DNA from: Lucifuga dentata
Lineage: Eukaryota > Chordata > Actinopteri > Ophidiiformes > Bythitidae
Direction of reading: 5' to 3'
NCBI GenBank assembly: GCA_014773175.1
Contig: VXCM01001457.1
Location: forward strand, 1,776 to 65,775
DNA length: 64,000 nucleotides
Positions 22,950 to 35,846 of this stretch are shown piece after piece. The notes beneath the pieces were generated by a model. That model did not search any database and was not told the DNA's origin. It saw nothing but the letters and a program-made list of their open reading frames with translations. The translations under genes were made by a program, and so were the position numbers. How positions within the stretch are numbered: the first letter of the stretch is position 1; each line of letters opens with the position of its first letter.

Positions 22950-25900
22950 GTGCAGGATGTTGAGGAATTCAGAAGAGAGTTTAAGAGTGCGCGGTTTTAA
23001 AAATGGATGAAAGTTAAGGACAAAATGTGGAGGCGGAGAAAATGAAAGGAGGACAATAAATGTGTCACAGAAGTGAAGGAGCTGTGCTGTGGGGTTTCTG
23101 ATTTACGGCTTTCAGCAGCTTCCTGTTCACTCCCTCCTCTCGACTGGAGGCTTGAGCTTGACTTGTGGCGAGAAGTCAAAAATGTGCAGTGCATGCACAC
23201 CACATACACTATCGCCTGACTACACACCCTCTTCCTTTCCATTTTCCCTTGTCATTCCACCTAATGCTGTGTCCACATAGAGTCTGCCTTTAAGTCCAGA
23301 AGCAGCAGGTACTGTATTGTAGTTTCCCTTTTGGAAGACAAAGTTAGTTTTACTCTAGTTAATTCACTCAAGTTCATACTTTTATTGCTTCCTTCTTTCT
23401 TTGTCCATCTTTTTTTCTGTACTTCCTTATTTCTTTATACTAGGAGATGCATACTATAACAGGAGGGAAACAGAGAGGGAGAGGAGGAATAGAGAGCAGG
23501 AGGAAGAGCAGTGAATTTTCCAAAAAGTTTTCCTAGTTGAAATTTATTATTTTTCCTTCCTGTTTCTATACACCTCCACTCCCCATGTCACTAGATCAGC
23601 TTGTGTTTGACATAACTCAGTCCTCTCCTCTCCTCTCCCCAGCAGAGGTCATTTTCATGGTCTTTAACTTTTATGGGGAAATTAGTTTCAGTGAGCTTAA
23701 ACTTCAGTGTGTTAACATTGCCTGTGAACGGTAAATGGTCGAAGTGACACTCATTCATGACATCTGCAGCAGGAAGGCCTGATCTGTCCCAGAGGAACAG
23801 AGGGAGGAGCAGCAGGAGGGTCATGCTCCATTTCAGAGGAGCGGTAAATCAGTGATAGGGACTCGTGGGAGGAATGCAGGGGTTGTGTGCGAAGGTCAAA
23901 GGTTTCCCACCTGCTTAGGATGGCCACACTGCTGTGGTTCTTAAAGAGTGTAGGATAAAACAGCAGTGAGCAGACCTAAAGTATTTATTGTAAATTAAAG
24001 TGATGACATAGTATTTCTGCATGCAGTTTTTCTCTCTAAAGACCAGAATCCCACTTTCAGATTTAAAGTTCCAAAAATAAATTAGGAACTGGATCTTCTC
24101 ATCTGCATAAACAGATAGAAGATCTTGCACCTCCTCCAGTTTTCCCTCTACTTCAAGTCTTGAAAACTTGTAATTTCAAAATGTGCTGGATCGGATGTTT
24201 AGTCAGGAAATATCTCATTCTAAGATCTGATTTAAACTATTTTCTATGGTAATGGTAATGGGTAGTATTTTCACCCCTGGAAATTTCGTTCTTTGGGATC
24301 AAATTTGATTTTTTTGGTGTATAAGCCAACCCCANCCCCCCCCCAATTTGCTTTGTGAAATTTGGTAATAAAAACTTGGCTTATACTCGAATATATACTT
24401 TGAAAAGAAATGTGTTTTGTTATTGCATTCAGAAAAAAAAAAAAATCTCCAACATTTAAGTTATTTCTTGAGCAGTTGTCACAATTTTTACCTTTGGAAA
24501 AGCTGACTTTGGAGAAGAAGAATTGTAGACATTACTTTCAGTACTTTTGGTCCCCTTTCCTTCTTTATCTTGAAAACATTAATGGGATGAGGTGTAAAGT
24601 TAACTTTTTTCCTTTTTCATTCATCACTAAACTTCTGTTGTTAATATGAGTGCTTGGTATTTACCCTCGGCTCGGTGTCAGAAAGACATTTAGCAGGTTC
24701 AGCATGCAGAGTGCATATTTTCCACCAAAACTTGAACACAAAAACTGAAGCTGAGGGTGAGAAATTGTTTGCATATTTCCACAATGCTGCTGAAATTAGA
24801 TGATTTTCAGCATATTTGAGGCACTTTTGAGAAGAATGCACTCATTGGCTTTTGCATAGCGCGTTTTGAAATCATACATGATAGAAATCCAAAGGAGCAT
24901 TCCTAAGTTATCCCTAGTCACAGACTCATCAGCTTCACCTCAAAACTGAGTCAATCCAATCTGGGAACAGATTCCAAAGCAAAGTAGGGAGGGAGCGCCT
25001 TCTCCCACGGACATCATCCTCACATAGGTAGGAAATGTGTTACGAAGAAAGAAAGAAACGTGACCCATTTTGATGTCTGATGTGGATATCTAATGTCTTT
25101 CCTCTTTCTCACAATCAGGAAGGATAAAGGAGGAAATGTTCTCTGCCTTTTCCTGCCTTAAGGGCTAAATTAACTCTTCTAATCTTCTCATCATCCAATC
25201 TTCAAGCACTGTTTATTTTCTCAACTCAGAACTGCCAATCAGTGTTGGCCGAGTGCATTGTGTTATAATTCGGGTGGAGGGGGTTTAAAATCTTTGGTTA
25301 ACATTGTAGGAGCAGAGTATTTGCCTTAATTGCAGTGGATTAGTCTAGTGTGAGTTAGTCCAGTGTAAACTCTGTTTCGGTGTCTAGCGCTGACAGCAGC
25401 AGCCCATCCCTGTCAGCCTCAGGTCAGCTAACCACAAGAGGACCTGCCAGGAGTTATGTGAACCCAAAACACAATGGATCTGTTCGTCTCATAGAAACCA
25501 AACTCAGAGAGTAAATAGACTGGAGGTGATGTTTGACATGAGCAGGGAGAGCCCTTGTTTAGGGAAGATTCGTGGATCTGTCTCGCATGTTTCCGACGCA
25601 GGTTCCCTCCATGAAAACCTGAGCGGTGTTTGTGGATGTAGGCAGAGGCTATCGGAGTTAGATAATGGCTGGATGTAAAACAATAGGAAGTAAAGACTCT
25701 TTTGGCTTTACAACTGTTTTGACAGTGCTTGCAAACCGTTGCACAACTGATTTATAGCAATACTTGAGGAGGAGGAGGAGGAGGAAAGCGCCATATAATT
25801 CATGTATCAGCTCAGATCCTGATGGCAGAAAAAAAACTTTAGGCTTTCGATTGAGTAACCTGCCCCGTGAAATCTGCTTTAAACGCTCAAACACAATACA

Positions 25901-27950
25901 CTTTGCACGTTTGGTCTCATTCAGTCAGACTAGGATTTGTTTCCCAATCGCACCCAAGTATGAACCAAAACTACCACACAGAGACCGTTTTGAGGAGGTG
26001 GTCTAAGTCCCGGTTCCAATCAAAATCTGGAGCAGTTTGTGATCTGAACATGATCTGCACTCCTTCAGAGAAAGCGAGAACCAGAGCAAGCTAGGTGTGC
26101 ATGGTTAATGTTAAGTAAACTACATCTTTGATTAGCAAATCAAAGTGATGCTATGACAAGGTCGTAACATATCAGTGTGTGTCCCTGAAGGCAGCACGTG
26201 TTCTTCACATAATGTAAAGCAACATACAGCAACAACCGGTCTCCCAGAAATTGTTTTGAAGTCAAATTCATCTTGTGCTGCCATAGTTGTCTTGGTGTAT
26301 GGCTCAAATGATGACTATGACTAGGAAAGTATCCCAATTCTGTCTGTGTTCATGTTAGTTTTTCCGTTTTTTCCTGTTTTGATTTTCTTTCTCCCACCCC
26401 CAGGCATTTCTGACCAATGAGCGGAGCCGGTGTTCTTGCATGATGTTTTCTGATATATTTTGTTTTGATTGGATGTTTTCTTGTGCGAATTGAACCAAAT
26501 CAAGACCAGAGCAAACAGACTACAGGTCTGAAACTGCCCTTACACTTCATTCTCACTGGTAACTGCTCAATAAAAACCTGATAGTTTGTAAAGTGAAAGC
26601 AGAGGTTTTTGGTCCTCCAAAGCTGTAAATCTGCTTATTTCCAGGAAGAATGTCTTGCTATCGTGCCATTACATCTGTTCACACATAAGGTTCTCAGCTA
26701 CAGCTGCCAATCCTGAAAATCGAAGTGATTTGGTTGGTGTTTTCCTGCCAACACTGTCAGCTCAAGTTCCCCAAAGGCCTTTACAATTAAGCATAATAGA
26801 AATATACAGGATGCATTCACAGCCCTGTCTAAACTAGCCTCTAAACACAGTATTACTATCCTTTCAGACTGTATTATCACACAGCAGAGTGTTGTTTGGG
26901 TAGAGGTGTATTTATGAGTATAGATGCTTCTCAGCACTGCATCGCTCCCAAAGCTGTCAGTCCCTCACGCTATTAAGACAGCTGCTCTTAGTGTGTATTG
27001 TTCAGCGTGGAACTGCGGGGACCTGACAGGCCTAAGGAATCTTTATTCACCCTAAAGACTCTTTTACTGCTATAGGCCTGAATAGGACCTGCCAGCGTCA
27101 TCCTCCAGCCATGGCATTTTTATGGCATAGCTCGCATACACACACAACGCAGCCTCATCAGGCACTCCACGGCTCAAAGCAGGCTCCCTTTATTCCAGCA
27201 CTGTATGTCAGCTGTTGTTTTCCCACAGACATGAAATGCAGGAGATCTTTTCCAGGCTCTGCCACTTTATCCAGGAGTTACTCACGCAAACACTTATATA
27301 GAGACGCACGCTTAAGAGCGATGGGCACACAGATAAAGACAAATGGGCAGAGAGAATCTCTCCCTCTGCTTCTCTCACACAGAGGCACATAAACACATTT
27401 TTAGACACACATACACACCACTCAAACAAAGGACCCTTGATTACTCAGCAAATGGATGCACTGCTGATCACAGGCCTGGCTTTTTACAAACTGCCCTATT
27501 ATGCGGTCTCAGCGTGGGGTGGAAGTATTGTAGGGGCCCACGGCAGTGTGGTTGTAGAGGGCTGAGGACTCTGTATGTGTGTTTTGTGCGTTTGTGTGTG
27601 GGTGGGTGTATGTGCACGAAGGCTGCGAAGTGCTCCCATGCTGAGCTGCATAACGAGAGGGCAGGTCAGCCATTAAATGGGCGCTAATGCGGGAAATTGG
27701 AGGCCATTAGGCCTCTCTTTGTTGTCGTGCCTCTGTGTGGCTAGTTAGGCTCTTGAAATAGGAAAGGCCTTATTAGCCCCCACATGAAGACAGAGAGTGA
27801 ATATATGGGCCATTTAGTCCGGCACGAAGCAGGCACGTCTGCTGCTAGTGGCTGCTGTACAATTTAAAACCACATTAATGCAGAGGGTTGCGGTGCATTT
27901 AAAACACAGAAACAGCAGAAAAATACTTGAATCTTTTCTCACTAGATTCT
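22950..27950. other. Intron 1 segment, mainly without recognised features
   Basis: It contains a perfect 11-bp inverted repeat (24319-24329 / 24376-24386, GTATAAGCCAA) around the N at 24335, a purine triplet run at 25768-25786 and the repeat at 25860-26080. The rest, notably 27640-27900, looks unique and non-repetitive. No gene is seen. Confidence 0.5.
25860..26080 (-). repeat. Dispersed repeat; inverted partner of 16250-16420
   Basis: The reverse complement of 25988-26055 shares GATCATGTTCA, GGAACCGGGA and CTCAAAACGGTCT with 16310-16385. Boundaries are approximate. Confidence 0.55.
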
Positions 27951-28345
27951 GCAGCTTTACCTTCTTCCATCACGTGGATTTCTGCTGTTTTCAAACAAGC
28001 GTGACAATCATGTGAGTTTTTTTTTTTTTTTTAAAGTTTACTCCATATACACACAAAAAACCCATACTTTTCAAAGTATATCTATTTTGAGAAGCGTTTT
28101 TGAAAAGATCCATTTTCATTTCCACGTCCTCGCATTCATGGTTCTCACACTTTTATGACAACCACGCAGGACGGTGGCTTCTTGGTTTGTTTTTTGTTTT
28201 TTTTTCTAGCCTTCACTTAGTAGTTCTCATGAATTTTTCCCCACTCAGAGGAGGAACTGTGTAGGTGTTCGTATGTGCTCACCTCCTCTGCCAGGCGTTC
28301 ATAAAAGTTGTTTGCCATTATTTATATTTCTCTCCCTCGCTCTCT

Positions 28346-28362
28346 CCCCCCCCCCCCCCCCN
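28346..28362. repeat. Poly-C run ending in an assembly N
   Basis: Sixteen C followed by one N (28362), after a CT-rich lead-in. Confidence 0.9.
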
Positions 28363-28384
28363 ATCAGTGAAGACACATTTACAT

Positions 28385-28530
28385 CATGCAAAAGCCATCT
28401 GTATTGTTTCAAATTTTGAGTGGTTCACAACCTCGTGAATGAACCTCAACTTTAGTCTCTGTGGCTGTTTTGGCTGCAATTACGTCATGTTTTCCATGTG
28501 CCAACTGTCGCGTCTGCATCCGTGTTAAGC
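28385..28530 (+). repeat. Dispersed repeat, partner at 51660-51790
   Basis: It shares ATTGTTTCAAATTT, CACAACCTCG/GCGACCTCGC and CAACTGTCGCGTC/CGACTGTTGCATC blocks in the same order with 51660-51790. The flanks at 27960-28150, with AAGCGTTTTTGAAAA-type motifs, may be part of the same element. The class is not determined. Confidence 0.5.
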
Positions 28531-29900
28531 CTAAACCAGCCTTCAGTGTGAACAGAAATCCAGAAACAGACAGAAAGATTTATTTGGTTTAGTGTGAACA
28601 TGGCCTAATTGTCCTGCGTCTGTACTTAAAGACATCACAAACAAGTCCTGCTACAAATGTTATTAGCCGATTTACTTCATACTTGACAGATGTATTGTGT
28701 GTTGTGCTTTCTGAGAGAAGACTCGGATCTTTGGAGCTTCGCTGGTATTTTCCCTGCAGTCTACAGGAAATCCATTGCTTAGCATTAACCTCAACTGCAG
28801 TACTAATAACTTCATCGGGGATTGCTGCTGCACTGACGTTAATCAGGTTCTCACAGCTTTTTAATTACACAAGTTGAATAAAGTTGAATAAGCAGAGTAA
28901 CATTAGCAAATATGTGACTGTTGAATTATGAAATAAAGAAAGACTGATGAATGTTCTGGATGGGCTAAAAAAGTTAAGCAAGTTTAAGCAGCAAACTGAT
29001 CTCTTTCCCTCCATAGGTCTGTCCCCCCCCAATTCTATGAGGCAAACTCTATTAAAAACACAGCAGCTGTGAAACATGGCCATCTTTGCAAGCAGCCGAG
29101 ATCCAGAGTTTAGCTAGGGTCATTAGAGACCGAATGAAGGATAAAGTGCAAATGAACGAGAAGGAGAGAAAGAAGGCAAGAGTGAGGGTTAGAGGGCTCA
29201 CAGGAGGCTAAAGTGCTACAGCTAATTGGCTGCAATAAAGGAATTAAATTAGCCTGATATAATCCCTGCAGTGGGCGCTCCATCCTCCTCCTCCTTTCCC
29301 ATTCCCATTCACCTAACCTCTCTCTCCATCAGCCTGGAGTTCCATGGCATTCCCAGGGCCACAAGGACACAAAGAGAGAGAGAGAGAGAATTTATTTCTA
29401 CTAAGTTCTGACCCCCATTATAACACATTTTCTTGGCATTTTGAATTCTTAATTTCTCTATAAGTCTCATTATATAGTTTAGATCATTTATGAGCATTTA
29501 TGTCATGAAGGAAACCTTTGAATGTTGACTCCCGTGTAATAATTGCATCCATACGATGCAGCAAAACTGAGGGAATGAAAATGAAATAGAATTATGATGA
29601 GATTTTGGTGGTGAATCATGGCAACTGATCTGATTTTGGTTTGTCACGGTTGGTTTAAAATCTTGCTTTTTCCAGCAACTCTCAGTGGATTTCATGGAAT
29701 TCATAAATCATGATTTTACTGGTTTGTTTTTCCAACCGCCAAGTTTAGTTTGGTTTTCCAGTATCCTGATTTTAAAGGCTCAAATATCCTGCAAAAGATT
29801 TATGGGAAAGTCATTACGAGTTTCTCAACATGAACTGTTGTAAGTTTTGTTTGTGTATTTTACCATTTTAAATTTTTCACCCACATTTGTTGGTGTCTTT

Positions 29901-30332
29901 TTTTGTCAGCAGGATTACTCAAAGTTCTGAACCAGTTTTGAAGTAACTTGGTAGAAGGGTGGGGCATGGCTCAGAGAAGAACCATTAAATTTAGTGCCAA
30001 TCCTAATCCCAGGGCAGATCCAGCAGTTTTATGAATGATTTGTTAACATTGTGACAAATAGATTGTCCATATATTTTTGCAAATTTCTTCAATAAGTAAT
30101 ACACCAACCTCAATGAAAAACTCAGGTGTATTTATCCGATGCTAGGCTATCGATACTTGCGATTTTATCAAGATCCATTTACGTTTTAAAAATATAGTTT
30201 TTAAACTAAAGCAGCTAAAATCTTGTTTTTAATATAGTCATTTCTTTCTTCTTAGGCCTGACTAATTTTGCGACTAATTTTGCATTGGCTTGTTGAGCTT
30301 TGAATGGAGGTCGAATGAACACCCTTCTACTT
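29901..30332 (+). repeat. Dispersed repeat, copy 1 of a direct pair
   Basis: It shares with 31378-31845 the motifs GCAGGATTACTCAAA, CTTGGT(A/G)GAAG, AAGAACC(A/C)ATTA, GGGCAGATCCA, a GTATTTATCCGATG-type block and a TATAGTCATTT block in the same order and spacing. I recall this motif order as a sequence widely dispersed in fish genomes, but I cannot assign its transposon class. Confidence 0.7.
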
Positions 30333-30339
30333 ATTCAGA

Positions 30340-31370
30340 TTTTAGTTTGAAAGTGTAACAGCAGATCACACATTGAAGGCAAAGACAGCAGAGACTGTGT
30401 TAATATAAATATAGTTTAGAGTTACAGAAAAATTGTTAGCTTGTTTCAAAGGATTTTTTTACATGTAAAAATGATATTTATGTAATGCCATAATTACACT
30501 GACAAGAACATTAAAGAAAAAGCATTGATTTGAGGACATCATCTATCATTATTAATTAGCTCTCATTTGACTGGAGAATTCCTGAATTTATCATGGTAGT
30601 ATCTGTATCAACAAACAAGGCAAAAAGGGAATATTATTGTAATTTATGAAAGGCTACACATACAGTGTGACATCGAGACAGGAAACAGGATGTGATTACA
30701 TTAATTGTTGCCATGAAACAGATTTATAAAAATATCAACGTGGTTACAGAGAACATAAATATTTCACTACATCACTCACAGTTACTCTGGAGGCCTTAGA
30801 AAGTCAAATTCCTCTTTTGTTTTGGGTTAAACAGTCATTATAAGCGACGGCTGATTATTTCTTCATAATGGAATTTCTCTGTGTTCGTGTGGTCCGACAC
30901 CAATATAACAACAGGCAGGTTTTTAATCGCTCCCAGAGAAAGTGTCAACAAGGAATTAATCTACCTGTAAAATGATTGTTTGTGATGTCTGGCCTCACGA
31001 TGAAATCCAGACAGTAAAGGATAATACTAACACGTTCTTTCCTTTCTGACTTATATCACTTAGTGCCAAAACTTTACTTTCTTCCTGCTGAAAACAGACA
31101 GCGTTTTTATTATTTCACTGGTCCTGGCTGGAATCTTCTATGTCCAGAAACATGAACTGTCACATCTGTGTCGTTTTAGTTGTCAGGGACAGCGGTTCAT
31201 TTCTAAACTAGATTTGATCCTGTAAAGTTTGTGTTTTACTTGTATATGGATAAAAATGAGGCCTATATCAGAAAATTATATGTGTTGTGGATTGTCATGC
31301 TAAAACTGAAAAATAGACAGAGCAGTTAAAGGGTTTTTTTCTGTATTGCATGTGCTTTTAACCACGCCTG
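30340..31370. other. Intron 1 segment with no recognised feature
   Basis: AT-rich unique-looking sequence between the two direct repeat copies. No open frame of note. Confidence 0.55.
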
Positions 31371-31377
31371 TTGATTT

Positions 31378-31845
31378 ATTTGTTGTTAGCAGGATTACTC
31401 AAAAAGTTATGAACCTACTTGAACAAATCTTGGTGGAAGAGTGGTGACACAAGCAAGAACCCATTACATTTTGATATGGACCCAGATCTAGGGGCAGATC
31501 CAGGAATTTTTCTTCACAAGTAACACACCAATCTCGATACAATCAGGCACATTTATCCAATGATAGACTATCAATAGGTGCAATGTGATCTTGCAAACAC
31601 TAACACAATTTCTGTACAGTAACAAATAGGGCTAAAAACATGCAATAACCATTAATATGTAGCTGAAATGATGCTGATTCAGCAGCATGGAAATGGTTCT
31701 AACATGTCTTTAATAGCGACAAAGATAGAGTCAGACTTACTATAGTCATTTGTTTCTCTTTAGGCAAGCAGACTGTTAGAACAAGATGCATTTGTTTGGC
31801 CTTGGTAGAAGTACACACTCTCTTGAAAATACTTTTGCTCTCTCG
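31378..31845 (+). repeat. Dispersed repeat, copy 2 of a direct pair
   Basis: This is the direct partner of 29901-30332, about 1.5 kb downstream and in the same orientation. It ends with a TTTGGCCTTGGTAGAAGT block, better kept here than in copy 1. Confidence 0.7.
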
Positions 31846-32317
31846 TCCCTCTTGACTGGCAAGGACAAAGAACTGGATGAATCTAAGAGATCCACGTGAT
31901 CCCTCCTACAAACACAGATCAAATGTCAGTCAGTCAATCAATCAATGTCAATCAATCTGACTAGTACATGACATGAAAGAATATCGCATATAACAATCAC
32001 GATAAAATAGAACAGAATAGAACTATATCCACATATAAACAATCCAGAGCTTTCCTTAAATTGCCTGGAAGTGCAAATTCCTGAGCTTTCATGAATGCTG
32101 CATGATCAGAGTTTTCACACTGGATTCCCGAAATGAATATGTGTGTGTATGTGTGTGTGTGTGTAAGCTTGAGGTTGGCTCACATCTGATTCTGTGTTTA
32201 CCCATGACGAGCTGCAAACCTCCCAAACTCTCCTGGCATGTGTGTTATGTTTCCCCATCGATCCCCAGAGAGAAACACTCAGCACGCTGCCTGCAGATCA
32301 GTGAGCCAGAGGGCAAC

Positions 32318-32352
<35 letters not shown>

Positions 32353-32810
32353 GTGTTCGTGTTTGTTAGAAACAGAGTGGCACAGTTTATGAAAACACTT
32401 GATAAAGACAGTGTGCACCAGTCTTTTTCTCATTTCCTCTTGGGGTGTTTAATCTCGGTCGGTTAATCTGATTACTTTTGGGGCCATACAGGATTTTAAA
32501 TAAACAGTTGGTGTGTAGTCTCCCCTTGGCGTTTGTTTAAAAGCTCCTGCGGTCCGCGGCGGTGTTGTGTGTTGCTATTCTGTTGTGTTTGGGTGAGCTT
32601 TGGAGGTGGCAGCAGCAGGGAGGCTGACATGTCCTGTGGGCTTTGGAATACGACGGCCAAATCTAACACAGATCCTACAAACTCCCCAGACCTCCAAATA
32701 CTCTGGTAGTTTCTGTTTGATGAATTTAGTTTCACGTTTTTTTGTTTTTTTTTAATTGATAAAGAATACAATAAAATTGAAGTATGGGTGGTTAGATATT
32801 TGGTACTCAG

Positions 32811-33000
32811 CTTGTTTACATGCACATTATACTCCGATTATTTATCTGTACTCCAATTAAGGCAATAATGTGAGTAAGATTATATACACGGCAAAGAAGC
32901 CGCCAGGATATCCTATATGAAGCACATCATATATGAAGCACGTCTTATCAGAAAGTGGTATTATTTTACATGGTTTGATACTGTGCAAAAACACAATGAC
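32811..33000. repeat. Decayed TTTACATG-family repeat
   Basis: It contains TTTACATGCACAT and ACTCCAATTAAGGCAAT, shared with about 45195-45215 and 50290-50310. Boundaries are approximate. Confidence 0.5.
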
Positions 33001-33179
33001 TCTTAATGACTCTTGTGTTGTCCTCATGAATAGAATTCTCTTTTTCACTTTTTTGTCACTATAATCAAGGTAGTAAAGAGGCAGAAGCAACATCAAATCC
33101 AGTAGGTGGAAGTGAAGTAAAGTGGAGGTGATCGTTTTGTTGGTGACCGACATCAACAGGCTTATAAGTTCAGCTTAAC

Positions 33180-33813
33180 CTCAAACCTCCGGCTCTGTTA
33201 GCCGAATCTTCCCTCTAATTAGCAGAGCGAAGCCTGACTTTGTGCTGTAAGAGACTGAGTTCAGACTATTGAGGCTGCAAGCCACACAAATCAACGAATT
33301 AGCCGACTTTCCAAAACACGCAGAGGCTCTCGATGCGTTTCCTAGGATGTGCGAGAAACAGCAACAACCTATAAACCAGTCATCCTCAAAATCCAGACTC
33401 CAGTCCGGATCAGGACCAAACCAGAACTGTCTCCAGACTCTGAACAAATCACAGTTTTCATATGTATTAATTGTATTATCTACGAGACATCGCTGCAACA
33501 CGACGAGTCAAAATTCTCCGCTTTCTCCTCTGCGAGAAAGCAAAACTGAATGTCTGATGCTCTAATGTCTGTGTGTGAGAATGTCTACTCTGCTTTGATT
33601 TGGTGCTTGGTTTGCTTTGGTTTTCACATTAAGCATTCCTTCATCTCCATGACAACGATGGGTTAACATCCCCCCCACTTGACACTGTAAATTCCTGATA
33701 AAAATTAGGATCCCAATCAGACCCTGGCTTGACTGACTTTAATAAACAGGCCTTTGCCTTATTGGAAATTTTCTTTGTGGACCTTTAAGATTTGTATTTG
33801 AGTACCCCTGCTA
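33180..33813. mobile_element. Possible hAT-derived fragment
   Basis: The right edge GTATTTGAGTACCCCTGCTA is, inverted, close to the CAGGGGTACTCAAATAC-type end of hAT elements. The block at 33385-33440 (CCAGACTCCAGTCCGGATC) is of a kind I associate with dispersed fish repeats. No left end or target duplication was found, so this is tentative. Confidence 0.35.
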
Positions 33814-34678
33814 TAAACAAAACTGTTTCCTGTTCAATTCTGCAGTTTGAGGTTAAATTTTTTTTTTACAGCAGTGTGAGTCAAGTGATTCCGCAGCTTT
33901 CAGGTCATTTCACAGAATTGTGGTTCAATTTACTGGAGGTGTTGAAAAGCTTTAGGTAAGCTTCACTTTATCCCGCTAATTCAATTACGCTTGTTTTAAA
34001 GGTATCACTTCACACTTGTTTTTACTGCTCACCTGCGGGTGGTTACAGGCGCCGCCGACTCACTAATCCAGCCTGAAACACTTGACGTGGTTGAAAACAG
34101 GCCAAACTTATCCCAATTTATGCTGAATTTTTAACCTTACTAACATTGATAATTCAAACTAAGAAGTATAATTTAATAAAGCTAAGGTTCATATAGGACC
34201 AGATCCCAGATTATTTATTATTATTTAAAGAAACATGTTTTTTAATTCTATATAATTTCTTAAGTATTTTTCTCTATTTATTTATGTTATCTGTGTTAAA
34301 TCAAAACAAACAGAATTCAAACACTGAAAGGCAAAATTAGCACGAACACTGAAAAATTACTGAAAGAAACGATTGAAAACAGTGCAGTCCTGTCTGAGTG
34401 GCTTTAATCATGAGTGACGGCTCAGTGTTATCTTTAAAAATAAGTTGATTATTCATAATCATGAAAAGAAACATGGGAATGCACATGAATGAATAACACC
34501 GAGATGTCTGAATGATGAGCGGTTGTTTTATATCGCTGCAGGAAACCTGATAAGCTCATGCCAGACAAATCACATATCAGCCTACAAATCTTCAATTCTT
34601 TATAATTAAATCAGCCTGAATTTGGAAGCGGCGATGGTGATGTCATTTTAAAAACAGTCTGTGCTCATGAACGCAAGT

Positions 34679-34750
34679 CAGTAAGTAAAAATTTATTTCT
34701 GTAGCACCTTTCAAGACAGGCATCACAAAGTGTTTTACAAAAATGGCAAA
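34679..34750. repeat. Short dispersed repeat fragment
   Basis: The stretch around TAGCACCTTTCAAGACAG and ACAAAGTGTTTTACA resembles a very common fish intergenic repeat motif. It is too short to classify. Confidence 0.4.
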
Positions 34751-34837
34751 CAACAACAAAAAAAAACATTAAAATAAAAATAAGGAGTAAAAATATAATA
34801 ATATGTTTGGGAATGGGCCATTAGAAGTTTCCCCTTC

Positions 34838-34838
<1 letters not shown>

Positions 34839-34880
<42 letters not shown>
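34839..34880. repeat. (GT)n(GA)n compound microsatellite
   Basis: About 9 GT units followed by about 12 GA units. Confidence 0.95.
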
Positions 34881-35386
34881 ATGACAGTGTAAGGGGTGTA
34901 TGAACAGGTTTATATCATTACCAGTGTCAGCGAGATTAAATAAAGTGTTCCCATTATCTGAGATAATATCTTACGAAGCGTGATACCTGCAAACACGCCT
35001 TCATGTCCAGAATGCGGAGTGACTCCACAATAACTACATGCCTTCCAGGACAGCAGCATTAAATCCTCAGCAGGGTTAGAATTCCCCTCATGCTGATGCT
35101 GCGGAGTGCGTGAAAGAATCTTTGTAGTGTAACAGAGACGATTCTAAATATTTGAGGAGGCAGCAGCTTTACGCCACTCCTCACTGATCCCTGTGACCTA
35201 CAGGCAGGCTGAGAGAGAGCTTTCACTCAGGGCCGAGAGAGAGAGAGAGAGAGAGGCACATACATACACTTGGACCATTTTGAATATCTTATATACTGTA
35301 TTTTATGCATTTTGTGTTACTACTGTTTTATATATTATATTGTCCAAATATTTTATGAATTTGTAATTTGATGCTTTGGCAAAATT

Positions 35387-35422
35387 GTTTTTTTTTTTTT
35401 TTTTTNTTTTTTTTTTTTTTTT
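35387..35422. repeat. Poly-T tract with assembly N
   Basis: T-run of about 35 broken by one N at 35406. Confidence 0.9.
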
Positions 35423-35470
35423 GGAAACTTTCATGCTAATAAAGCCTTTGAATTGAAATGGAATTGAAAA

Positions 35471-35656
35471 CTGAAACAGAGAGAAAACAGAGACAAAGAC
35501 AGAAAGAGACTGAAAAACAGAGATTAACAAAGACATACAGAGAAAGAGTGACAGAGAAGACAGAAAGAACAGAGAGAGAGAGAGCAACAAACAGAAAGAG
35601 AGACAGGGACAGACAAAGACAGAAAGAGATAGATAGAGTCAACAGACAGAGAGAGA
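35471..35656. repeat. Purine-rich imperfect GACAGA/GAAAGA repeats
   Basis: About 185 bases almost without T, built of imperfect ACAGAGA, GACAAAGA and GAAAGAGA units. It gives long chance frames rich in Arg, Gln, Glu and Thr on one strand and in Leu and Ser on the other. Confidence 0.8.
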
Positions 35657-35846
35657 TCATAACTTTATGACAGTTTTATGTGATGAAATAAGTGCTTGTG
35701 TTTTGCTCATGTAAATATTTCTGTGCAGAGTCAAACAGGATAGGATTTTAGCTATTCAAAGTCTTTAGGGGTTTTCTAGTGAAGACACTTTAGGGTCAGT
35801 CACTTATATTTTGCAGAGGTAAAGAACTGTCAGGTGTAAATCTACC

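Noticed and set aside
35436..35670. Arg/Gln/Glu-rich and Leu/Ser-rich frames
   Set aside because: Produced by the purine-rich imperfect repeat; no recognisable domain.
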